Shown: positions 33,235 to 44,079 of the stretch, piece after piece
Layout: each line of letters opens with the position of its first letter
Numbering within the stretch: position 1 is the stretch's first letter
NCBI GenBank assembly: GCA_002105175.1
Contig: MCGE01000023.1
Span: 1-64,000, forward strand
Source of the DNA: Absidia repens
Taxonomy: Eukaryota > Mucoromycota > Mucoromycetes > Mucorales > Cunninghamellaceae
Direction of reading: 5' to 3'
Length of the DNA stretch: 64,000 nucleotides
Program-made: the position numbers and the translations under genes
The notes under the pieces: model-generated
Database searches by the model: none
Told to the model about the DNA's origin: nothing
The model's input: the letters and a program-made list of their open reading frames with translations, nothing else

Positions 33235-33810
33235 CTACTTTTTAAAAGTGGCGGCAGCTGACTTCAAATGTTGTTGGACCAAAGCATGAGCAATATCATG
33301 AGATGAATGATAAGAACCATAATCTTCATCGTGATTTGGTAGATACCAGCGAGCGGTGTTCAATGCAATATGATAATGATAATGAGCCAGAGGGGCTCCC
33401 GGAGCTGATCGAGATCGACGACGAACAAGATCATTTTCATGACGGGGTTTAAAATTGGTGGATTTTTGAGTTTTATACAGCCATTGCTGTTCACGTACAA
33501 AATTCTTTACACGTTCCTGTTTATACATTGATCCCATTTTTTCATCCAGTGCAATGGCATTTAGCAATACGTCCATTGATGATTTTTCGTCTCGTTTTTT
33601 GGCTGCAAATGGAGGCGGATTACTGGGAAGAGTAGTCGGCAATGATCTTGCACGGTAATGGTGTCGAAGATTGGAGCTGGCGTTCGTGTTATCTTGCACC
33701 ATCATTTCTTGACAGACTACTTTCAGAGATGGCAAATTTTCTGTAGAATGTACCATAGTAGTAGTATTCGTGGCACTATTTTGATATGCTAAAGGGGGGA
33801 GGTGAACCAT
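33235..33810 (-). CDS. Hypothetical intronless protein
   Basis: An uninterrupted frame of 191 residues starting MVHLPPLAYQNSATNTTTMV. I do not recognise a family. The first half is Ser/Thr/Asn/Pro-rich with a TLPSNPPPFAAKKRDEK segment. The centre is helix-like (MDVLLNAIALDEKMGSMYKQ, ERVKNFVREQQWLYK), followed by a basic RRRSRSAPGAP patch and a C-terminal HDIAHALVQQHLKSAAATFK. No signal peptide or membrane span. The upstream base composition changes abruptly at a 29-nt poly(A) run (33837-33865). The length and ordered helical parts favour a real gene, but a first exon farther upstream is possible. Confidence 0.6.
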   Translation of the reverse strand: MVHLPPLAYQNSATNTTTMVHSTENLPSLKVVCQEMMVQDNTNASSNLRHHYRARSLPTTLPSNPPPFAAKKRDEKSSMDVLLNAIALDEKMGSMYKQERVKNFVREQQWLYKTQKSTNFKPRHENDLVRRRSRSAPGAPLAHYHYHIALNTARWYLPNHDEDYGSYHSSHDIAHALVQQHLKSAAATFKK

Positions 33811-33836
33811 ATTGGCGATTTGTTAGTTTGCTTTAC

Positions 33837-33865
<29 letters not shown>
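33837..33865. repeat. Poly(A) run of 29 nt
   Basis: An uninterrupted A run 26 bases upstream of the start of the hypothetical minus-strand gene. Confidence 0.95.
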
Positions 33866-33867
<2 letters not shown>

Positions 33868-34900
33868 CTCGATGCAAGAAACGAAGAAAAAATATGAATT
33901 GTGTTTTATATATGGTTGGATGAGGAGACGTGGTATAAGGTAAAATTAGAAATAATTTACTCCTCTTAACCTCACTCTCCTTGCTATGCTCCTGAAAATT
34001 CTTCGAAAATTCCGATTTAGACCAGTCTTTTTTGCTAATTATAATTGGCTCATCTCCTATTTTTATTTTTATTTTGGCTTTGGCAGACCTAAACTCATTG
34101 CCACGTTTTTGTATGCATACTGCTCATATAATAACGATGTGTTAACTCAGTATTAACATTAAAAATGAGTCATCTTGAAGGGATACAAATATTTCCTTTT
34201 ATAATATTAGAAAACGAATATCCGAGCGAAGGGAATCGCATGTTATTCTTAATCTGGATTGAAATTTAGGAGGAACAAGAGATATCATCATCATCATTAT
34301 CAAATTGCCTTATACAAGTTGGTATGCGCCACTGGTTTTACTTCTCAATCATGGAATGCGATCAAGCAGTAAATAAAATGGTTACACTGGGATTGCTGTA
34401 GTTGAGCAACTTATTGATAGTCTTTAAAGTCCATCTTTCCACACTGTGGTTTGATGACGGCTTCTATGGTAACTAATTTTTTTAGACGAACTTGCATGCA
34501 TTATCATTTTTTGAAACGGATTCATACCAAGGAATATGTAATATGCATCACTCCTTGAAGCATTATACCATTAAATTTCCAAAGACAAACAAAAACAAGC
34601 AGCACGCGTGGTTTGGTTGGTTTATCATAAAATCATCGCGAGGGAAAAATGATGGGATTGTTTAAGTTCACAAAGATTTTTCTGGCATTAACTAATGCTC
34701 ATCTGCTCCCTATAAAATCCTTGTAGAGTTTCTGGCCTCCTCTCTTCTCCGTCCCTTACCCCCCCCAGAATCGAATGATACGTCATATTGTTATATGTAC
34801 ATTTTTCATGCCGCTGGTGTGAAGCTGTGTGGAAATACAAAACAGTCGTCTATTTGCACTCCGACTCTAACAGATTTAAATATGCTCACCCATTCTTCTT
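33866..34900. other. Intergenic, nothing recognised
   Basis: AT-rich DNA without a convincing frame, RNA or repeat family member. Confidence 0.5.
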
Positions 34901-34934
34901 TTCTCTTTTTTTTTTATTTATTCATTGAAGTCTC

Positions 34935-35150
34935 AGCGAGGTTTTGGCGAAATTGGATTAATGTTAAAACTTGAATTAGGAGTATTTTGAAAAATACAAT
35001 ACAAGCATGCACGGGGAACGCTTTCATTTTGGATTCGTGATTTTGGACTACCATTAGATTAGATTCACTTGAAGATCAATAATATGAAACTGTCATTAGC
35101 TTAGCTTAATTCTAGATAATATAATATGAATATCTGAATAAAATATGTTT
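34935..35150 (+). repeat. Family A dispersed element, copy A7
   Basis: Plus-strand copy of the palindrome subfamily: 'gattaatgttaaaacttgaa', then the perfect 7-nt arms GTATTTT / AAAATAC at 34982-34997, 'gcatgcacggggaacgcttt' and 'cattttggattcgtga', ending 'atctgaataaaatatg'. Confidence 0.8.
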
Positions 35151-36089
35151 TGCCATTTTATTATTAGAATTTGTCATATGTTCATTATTCTTGTCGAACG
35201 AGCAAAAAAAAAAAAAAAAAACATGCGTCTAGCCGTACAAAAAAAGGGATGGTATAAAGCTTTGTCCATATACCACATTCAGTGCTCTGACTGCTGGATT
35301 TCATAGAAAAACGATGTGGGTGGGATTTTTTGAAAGGAGCTGAATAAAAGTGGTGATGGGAGCATAAATGACGGTAAAAAAATGAAATGACAGCTATCCA
35401 CTGTTAGATCATATCCCTAGTCTATAAAACGACCTGCATAAAGGAAATTAACAGAGATACAGGGTCGAAGAAGCGCTCAACTAATTTGGTTCTTTCGCTT
35501 CTAGAATTTATATCATACCATGACGACCAAGGACAGAATGTATATGTCACTATACACGCTTAAAACTAAACTGTTCTTATGAAGAGGGAATATCATAGAC
35601 GCCACGCTTTAATTCATCAAGGCATATCACCAATCAAGAAAAAAAATTGAATAGAAACCCAAAAACATGTATGAATAAAACTTTTAGGACCACTTTTTTG
35701 CCATCATTTGAAAAGAAAACCGTTGTTATATAGACCACAATCGACTATGATATATTAAATTTTTGCGCATGTTTTATACTGTAATCCTTTTCTTTTTCTA
35801 TACGCACAAACACTACGCTGTACAATCTTGGATACCCAATTCTAATATAAACTAAACACATGAAAGACGATGTGTGTATCATAAATGCGAAATGACAGGA
35901 CATACATATTTCATTCAAATGGAAACATTGACTATCACAACTATATAAACTAAACTGGTCGAATGATACAGTAATCTATGATACGCATCTAAATGTAAGG
36001 CGTTTTATGATAGGAATGTGTTGAATGAGTGTCTGTGTGTGCGTGCTTATGTGGATGACAATGTTGATGAGGTTGTATGGTGCTGATTA

Positions 36090-36093
<4 letters not shown>
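35151..36093. other. Intergenic with a decayed family A tail
   Basis: A minus-strand family A 3' end (ATATTTCATTCAAATG ... ACTAAACTGGTC) lies at about 35895-35975. A similar ACTAAACTGGTC segment is also near 5710-5722. Nothing else was recognised. Confidence 0.45.

Positions 36094-36146
<53 letters not shown>
36094..36146. repeat. Poly(A) run of 53 nt
   Basis: The longest homopolymer in the window, about 85 bases upstream of element A8. Confidence 0.97.
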
Positions 36147-36147
<1 letters not shown>

Positions 36148-36227
36148 GTAAAAGGAAAAACAGGGGAAGGCTTCCTTTTCTGTATCCACAAAAAAAATAA
36201 AAACGCCTCACCAGAGGCCAAAAAAAC

Positions 36228-37100
36228 GATTCAAATCCCGCACACGTGAGGTTTGTTTTCTCACAATTTTTTTATTTTTTGTTTTCTCTTTCGCTTTCGC
36301 TTTATCTTTTTTTCTTTTCTTCTTCTTCTCTTTATTTTTCTCTTCACCATTCAGTCTCTATGGTATTATATTGAACTTAGAATAGTGTCAGGACTAGTTT
36401 AGAAGTGTTTTCAGATCAGGGATTACAAGATGCATGGGAGATCCCTTTCATTTTGGATCTAGATTATGAGGGCACCATTAGTTGTCTTTTTTGAGCCTTA
36501 TTAGCTTAGTTTGGCATAGTTTGTATCTATATATCAATAAAATATGTCTCTTTTTACTCGTTTCGAATGAATATGTCTCATTGGTCTCTCTGACGCCTTG
36601 TATAATAGATCCCTGTTTTACTACCATCATTTCTTTTGATTAGCATTGACTGTTGTTGTATTTCTAATAGCAGCTGTCTCTTTAGTTTATACCATGACTT
36701 GTACAACACAATAACTCCCATTTTACAATAGTTCTCATAGATTGGTGTCTACCATTCTTCAAAAATCACATTCATCTCCCCCTCTGCTTCTTCCAGTAGA
36801 TCCTTCAATTAATCCCCTAACAACAATGAATACACCCCCCCCCTTTAGTTTTAGTTTTAGTATCTACCGATACGTTTCAATAAAATATGCCATACTTTGG
36901 ATAGTAGACATGCTCTATAAATCCAACTCTTTTTTTCCTCTTCTGCATGCAGTATAATAAAAAGCACTTTCCAATCTCCTCCTTCTTGCTCTCCACTAAA
37001 TCAATTTTTGCAAGCATGAGAACGTTTTGAAATTAAATGCAATGACTAAAATTTGCTTCTCGTTACTTATGAGCTGCACCATAATGTTTCCTATAATTCC
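36228..37100 (+). repeat. Family A element, copy A8 (long form)
   Basis: A long plus-strand copy: altered E-box AATCCCGCACACGTGAGG near 36234-36250, CT-rich block, core 'gggattacaagatgcatggg' followed by agatccc, and first AATAAAATATGTC at about 36537-36549. Downstream the same modules as in A3 return: a GATCCCT block, 'ccctttagttttagttttag' near 36840, and a second CAATAAAATATG near 36879. Confidence 0.75.
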
Positions 37101-37438
37101 TCCTATTTGAAACTGTACGTATCGTATTGCACAAAAACCCAAAAATCGCATCCATCAACTTTTCTTTCTACCCTACCATATTGTATTTATAGAAAAAAAT
37201 GCCCGTCCTTTGCATAGGAGAACAGTGAAATCTTCAATCATTATAAGTATAAATCAACATAGATTTTTATTGATGATATATAAAAAGTATATGGATATAA
37301 GTATAAAATGATAAAATGGTTTACAAACATAAAATATAAATTAATAAGAGAAGTATCTACACTATAAAATTGGGGATGGATGAGCAAGAACTAAATATAT
37401 GGAGGGCGGTAAAATCTAATTGAACTAATATAAACCAA
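37101..37438. other. Intergenic, 3' of IQGAP
   Basis: AT-rich DNA between element A8 and the last IQGAP exon. Nothing was recognised. Confidence 0.5.
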
Positions 37439-40400
37439 CTACGCTGAATAGAATCTAAATAAAACGGTTAGTTACCTCTATCATCATAAGGGTTTGGTAA
37501 TACACTTACTTTTTGTTAATCATGTATATCAATAGATTGACATTCACCTTAATCATCCCATCCAGTAAAGCCATTGTTTGTACACCTTCAAATTGAGTCT
37601 GTAGCAGTTGCTCGTACTGTATGTCCATTTGTACGGATGTGGCGCTCCAATTGGCATATCGACCTTCGAAGTTGATAATACCCGCTTCATCCATGGAGAG
37701 TGTAATAGGAATACGATCGTAATGCTTTTTTTCCACACCGTCCAGAGTAATGATGATTCCACGATCGAATAGTTGACGGGCTGTGTACTTGAATGAACCA
37801 AACGTAGGAACCATCCCCTGTCTTGTCAAGTTGCGCATATGGAAGTACTGCCGTGAGAAGGGTAAAACAAATCGTTGCTTCCTGCCTCGTTTTTTTGCCA
37901 TGATTTCCATTGATAATTTGAGGTAATCTTCGTAGCTTTGTCGTTGATCCGAAAGATACGTCTTTTTTGTCTGCAAATGGCTTAAAGTTGTGTTGAGTTT
38001 GGTGATTTCCCGTTCCCTGGCTTGTCGCCGTGTGTTTTTCCCAGTGATGTCTTCAGCGATCATATTGAGAAGGCCCTGATAATTGTCGTCCGAACTTATT
38101 GTATCAATAAACTTTTCCAAGTGCGCAACTAATCGAGCAGTGATGGTTTTGAGTTGAGAAAATGTAAGGCTACCATCAAATAAAAGCAATTGAGTTTGTA
38201 GAAAAAAAAAAAAAGCCATTCCATTCTTGACCAAGTACTTACTCGTTGATGTCCAGTGGTGTATTTCCCAACTTCAATAAGCGGCGTTTATTGGATATGG
38301 ATTCATGGTAGTTGGTTTCATCTTGGGGTTGAAATTCCTTGTTCTTGACTTGAAGCCATTGGGTTTCATCGGCGTCAGATACAGGCTGTTCAAAAATATC
38401 TTTCAAAGTGTGCCCTGATTGAATTTGAATAATGTAAACCACCAAACGCTTGGTGTCCACAACTAACTGCTGGAGCTGGGCAGAAGAATCTTGGGGAATA
38501 TCATCTAATCGATTGCTGAGTTTGAGACACCACATTGTTTTCGGGAGCTGAACGCCTGGCTTGAATGGTGACGTACCGAGGTCGTTCATGATATCGTATA
38601 AGACGCCTTGTTTTTTGGGCTCCAAGACATCCAAGTGTTGCTCTATCATATATTGTAAGTGACATAATTCATTTGGCGAGATGTAGACAGTTGGCTTGTG
38701 TGTTCGCGCATGGTCATCCAAAGCATTCATTCCAAAATGAGTTTCAGGATCCACAACGTCCGTGACTATACAGAAATGATAAAAAAAAAAAAAGAAGAGA
38801 TAGCATTGATATATTAATTGGATTGAAAATAGGAAGGAGGAAGAAGAAGAATGAGCAATCTGAGAGTATTACCTTTCATAAACCATTCAGCAAATCTTTG
38901 CCCGGCGTGGTAAACATAATCATTCAATGGAGCCAAGAAAATATCGTCCGAGTCAAATATTTTGCCGCTAGAGATCTGTTGAAGCATTCTCGAGATCTAA
39001 ATAAAAATAATTAAGACCCATTGTCCTATCTTTCGCTCTTTGTCCTTCCCCAACTAGTTCTGGTTTTACCTCTGCCAAATTCTTTCGTTGATGAGGATTG
39101 ATATTGCCGTCAATGACATCGTAATGGTCAGGGGCCCTAAAAAAAGGAAGTCAGTATATGGTAAAAATAAACTGGTGGTGGGGGGGGGTGTAGATAAAAA
39201 AAAACCAAAATCAAACAAACTCTACTTACACGATAGCCGGATTCAAATAACGGTAGTAGATAAAGTACGCCAATATCTTGGTGATATTTTCAGAGGGTTC
39301 ATCCGGGAATTTTTGTTCGAGCACAAGACGAAGCTCACGAGCGACCGAACGAATACCATAAGGAAGCTCATCAAGAGTGGAGGTGATGGAAGAAAGGAAT
39401 TTTTCGGTAATTTCGCGAAGGTTGCGTAAATGGGTGATAAAGATATTCCGAACTTCTTTGTCAGCAAGGGCTTCTTGTGAATTGACAGCATGTGCACGAC
39501 GGGAGGGATATCCAGTGCGGCATTCTTCATCATTCATCACCTTGTGATATATTCCAACAGGGTCCGTTTCCAAATCCAAGAATTCATTGTTGCTCACTTC
39601 ATTGATCAAAGGCGTCAGCACTTTTCGGAAGAATGCGCGTTCCTTTGCACCACTAGAAAAAAGAAATCAAGAATATTTTTTAAAGTGGGTTGGTACGATG
39701 TGCCTTGAGCCTATTATACGTTTTTCTTACCGATTTGTTTGCACCACCAATTTCATAAAGGTATAATTGCCACGCATAAATTCTTGAGGGCTCTTGACTT
39801 GCTTGATTTCTTCATCAATACAAAACTATAGATGGAAAAACAGATAAATTAATATAACATTGAGTATTCAAGTGATATATTCACACTCGGCTTCTTTTTT
39901 AATTTTACCCTGCACAGATTGATAAGTAGATACTCTTCACGAGTATTAGTTGCATATCCAAACAAAGCCAGTATAGTAGATTCAATACGTTTATGGCCAT
40001 CACCATCACCACCAAAGTCTTGAACTCCAGTAAGGGAAACCAATCGGGCAAGATGTTTGGGGTCAGTTTGTAAAAGGTAGACTAGCTGTTGATAGAGATC
40101 CAAAGCATTCTGGTTTTTCTTATTGATATTTCGGAGAGTAAACGGATCCACACCTTGAGCAGTAGCTTCCGCTTCGGCAGTAGCAGCCAGTTGCGTAAAA
40201 CGACGATGTTGTTCCTTTTTTCGCAGGGGACCAGTTACCTTGATAACTTCGTCGATGGTAATTGCGTTGCGTACAAGTAGAGCAATCTTGGTATCAATGG
40301 TGTTTACATGAGCGTCCAGTTGATTGTTGTCACGAATGGATTGAATTACGTCCTGTCGAATAGATTCCAATTTCACTTCCGCATTATAATCCAAGTCATT

Positions 40401-42193
40401 GTCATCCAACAAGTGTATGAAGTTCTTCACGGTGCGGAGAGAGGGATTATTTTGAGACACTTTCAAAATAATGTATATAAAAGGAAGTGAATTATATATA
40501 ATTAATTACCTTGATACATTTCCTATACGCATTGTCACTTACCTAGTTCTTGCTGCACATTATGAACAATACTGTTTGTTGTAAAGCCTTCTTTGCGGAC
40601 GTTGTAGTCAATCGATTCCAAAAGTTGTTTGTGATTCAAGCTTGCCAAAAAACTACGACATGAAGTTTGTAGTTTGACAGCCCACTGCTCGTTACAGGAT
40701 TCAAAGGTCACACGCTTGTTTTCGATTTCCCGCCGACACAACACACCACGCACCCGAGCCTGGAGATGATTCACATGAGATTGAAAGAAGGTAGATCGAT
40801 GAATTTCTTGGACTTGCTCGAATTCACGCCGAGAAAGCCATTTTCTTGCTAGAGCTTGGCATTGTATCAATTTTTCCATGTTTCGTGGCTCTGACCAGTA
40901 GTTTGTTTCAACCCCTGTATTCATAAAGAGAAGTAAGTAAAATATAACTGAAACAAGCAAGACACTTACGTTTTGTAGGTAGTTGTTGCTGACTTTGGAA
41001 CATGGGCGCATAGTATTGAGGAGACCCTTCTTCCTCAGAGTCGCTTTCTTCTACAATCAGTTCTGGTGTTTTTGCTGAGACGGCGTTGTCGTTGAAGCCA
41101 AAAGGTGCGATGTTGATTTTTTGAAACTGGAAGTTAGGGTTCAAGTCAAAGTCCATGTTTTCATTCAATTCTTTTTGTAAAGAGGATCCAATAGTTGTGA
41201 AGTTGGGCATCACCACACCATAACCATCAAGTACCTTTTGAGTCGCAAAGAGTTCCTCCTCTACAATCATGTCATAAAAAAAAAGATCAGTCATCAGTCT
41301 CTGTAAGGTCAAGTTCCTATTTCAGTCGCCTTACTAGTAAATTCAAGTTCGCCAAATAAATTCTTGATACTGGGTGCCATATTTTTCCTTGCCAGCATGT
41401 GACTATTGCATAATGAAGAAGCAGGAGATGAGCGAAAGAGCGCGTTGATGATTGAAAATTTTTACCTCAGAGCATGGATGCAAAAGATAACTTTCGGAAT
41501 GTTTTTCTTGTCATATAAATCAGTCAACTCAAACCAAAATGTTTGAGGAAGTCGTATAGCATATAGGGCTTTAAAAAAAGAGTTGATGTTTTCAGAATGT
41601 AAGAACTTGTGTTTGGTATCCTGAATGGGGGAAAAAAAAAGTTAAAGCAAAAATGGTGGCTAACTATTATTGAAATCCCGACTCACTCCAATAATTTTGT
41701 GGACTATTCCAGGGGCAAACCACGAAGCCAACTTGGCCAAAACGATACCATCTCTCATTGAATCTTCCAACTTGGTTATAGGATCAATGTCTTCTTGTAA
41801 ACAATTCTCAATCCATCTATTGAAATAAAATAAATAGCATAAGCATGTCAGGGATTTTTCTTTTTCTTCTGATCGCGGCATCTTACTCTTTGGCTTCTCC
41901 AATATGACATAAGTATTCGTAAGCTAACAACGTGTTTCGCTGTTTGTCCATCCATTGACTTGTTGTATGATTTTCATTTCTCTGTAGTCGGATGCGACCT
42001 AAATATTTATCAATTAACAAAATTGTATAAAATCAAGTATTCTTTCCATTTTATTGAAATGTGAGAGAGCATTTTTACCATGTAAACCGATCACATCCTC
42101 AGCATCGTCTGTTATAGTAGGTAAATGAAGATTGGATAAATCACCTTGTTCGGTTAACACAGACAGTCTTTTCAGGGGTGTAGACTGTATCAT
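37439..42193 (-). CDS. iqg1: IQGAP (Iqg1/Rng2) ring-assembly scaffold
   Basis: A scaffold that recruits actin and myosin light chain to the division ring. The start MIQSTPLKRLSVLTEQGDLS is followed by the calponin-homology domain (QWMDKQRNTLLAYEYLCHIG, WIENCLQEDIDPITKLEDSM, RDGIVLAKLASWFAPG). Three IQ-like segments follow (LIQCQALARKWLSRREF, LQARVRGVLCRREIE, LQTSCRSFLASLNHK). The RasGAP-related domain has FMRGNYTFMKLVVQTNR, LEQKFPDEPSENITKILAYF and YYRYLNPAIVAPD. The RasGAP C-terminal domain runs to KVNVNLLIYMINKK. A small last exon, reached by a GTAAGT...TTTATTTAG intron, adds FYSA before TAG at 37441-37439, giving the family ending NKKFY. About fifteen exons and about 1,200 residues, shorter than animal IQGAPs because of few IQ repeats. 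The GAP domain of this family is normally inactive. Confidence 0.93.
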
Positions 42194-43960
42194 TTTAGAT
42201 GTATATGAGTGCACGTATAAAGAAAAGTGAAAAAGAAGAAAAGAACAGGAATGTATACTTTGACAGAAACTTATTGTTTGGTTATTGCCGTTTTCGGAAA
42301 TCATGTAAACAATCTCTCAAAAACAGTTTGCCAATGGGTAAAACGAAAACAATTCTCTTCTTTTAAAGTTAATTCATTATTGCAAACTACGGCAACAGGA
42401 GAAATATCTTTACTACTGCATTATATCATATCATATCAATGAAAGTAAATACCTCGGGACTTTATTATTATGAATATTTTTTTTACATTGTTAATCAATA
42501 TTTGTAATCGAAATTGAATCCCCGCCTTAACAATAGTTTTTATGATACATATCTACCCTTTATATGAATGTAGACACTATTTTGATAAATAACATTTACA
42601 AGATGTACCTTTATATTCACTTTGTGAAAACTTCCATCTGAACTCCCAGTTTGGATCCTTTTTCTTACTATATTTATCTCTTTTTTTTTTTTTTTTTTTT
42701 TTTTTGAATGCCTTCTGTAAATATGATGGAACCATATTGATTCGAAATAACATAATTATTTGTATGTACAATAAATTGGGTATGTTGATCGCTCAGACCA
42801 TTATCTTATCGATAAATATGTATCCATACTGAGTAAACTAATGCACTGTAGCGTAAAACACTAATATTTATACAGTTATATAATATGATAATATTATAAC
42901 TTACAGTGGTCAAAATTGACCGATTCCTTCTATGATAGTCAAATATTGCAGAATTATTATTATCTCATCATATCTCTCGGGTCATCGATTGTGGCAGAAA
43001 ATAAGTGTCTACAGGGGAAGTACTGTTACACGATGATGTCAATGGAGTATGTGTATTACAAATGAAAGAGTGGTATAATCGATACGATACCCCACACATA
43101 GAAAAAGAAAACTTTAATAGCTACAGTTTATCATACCCTTCCCAGCCTGATCTGAGCGGACGTTTAACCAAACTTCATCGAAGATGCAATGATCTCCCTA
43201 GATATAATATTATTCAGTCGATTTTGGCAGATTTTATTTTCTAGACGTGTGAGAAGCATAAAAAAAAATTGTATGCTTTTAAACAGAACCAAATACACAA
43301 AAAGACATCTTCCACCCTCAGCATTTAAATGTCCGTCTTGAAAAGACTTACTTCAGGAACCAGGAACAATATAAACGATTATGATATCATTCTATTTTGA
43401 TGACAATTTCATAAACACAAAAAGAAATAAAGTGGGATAAGATAAGGCATATAAAAAATATATTTTCGAGAGGTTTAACAATGACGTAAATTTGATAGCA
43501 AATCCGATATTGCGAATTGAAGGGTGCGAAAGTTCATATTTTTTCGACATCCTGAAGGAACCTTATCTGTCATGGTTCTTTTAGAAAGGAGGGGGAAGGT
43601 GTTTACTAAATCAGTCTAGTGACACTGAACCCGTTATCGATACGATGTTTACAAAAAATGTAGCTCAAGATATTAATAAAACATCAACGAAGAGGTAAGA
43701 CTATAGTCAAGTAAACAAACAAGCAAGAAAAAATAGCAACTATCCATAATAAATCTAGAAGCAAAACGTCCACACGCATAACAAAGGCAAATATTCCAAT
43801 CGATGGCGATGAGATCGGCATAACTAGTAAAAAGGTGGTCAGCTTTGTATAATCAGGTTCTAGCTTTTCCATATCAAGGCCTAACCTTTTTTTGGGGGAG
43901 CTCGGTAACTCGAAGGTGGAAGTTAGCCAATCGCAAACCTTAATTGAACCTTACAAAGAA
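42194..43960. other. Intergenic between IQGAP and transketolase
   Basis: AT-rich. A plus-strand frame at 43005-43244 (containing YPSQPDLSGRLTKLHRRCND) has protein-like composition but starts only at a non-ATG codon and has no splice partners I can support, so it is left unassigned. A 26-nt poly(T) run lies near 42679-42705. Confidence 0.45.
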
Positions 43961-44079
43961 TGCGGTATTTAAAAAAGGAAGTCTCAAAAAAAGATTTCAT
44001 CTGTTGGTCGCGTTTTCTTTTCTTTTTACTCTTTTCTTCACCTTTCACCTGATAATTTTCTACACTCACACAATTCAAC
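43960..44079 (+). promoter_or_regulatory. Transketolase promoter
   Basis: GGTATTTAAAA (about 43964-43974) is a TATA-like element about 105 bases upstream of the ATG. It is followed by a CT-rich tract (TTTTCTTTTCTTTTTACTC) and the leader CACACAATTCAAC directly before ATGG. This is the usual layout of strongly expressed fungal genes. Confidence 0.55.
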
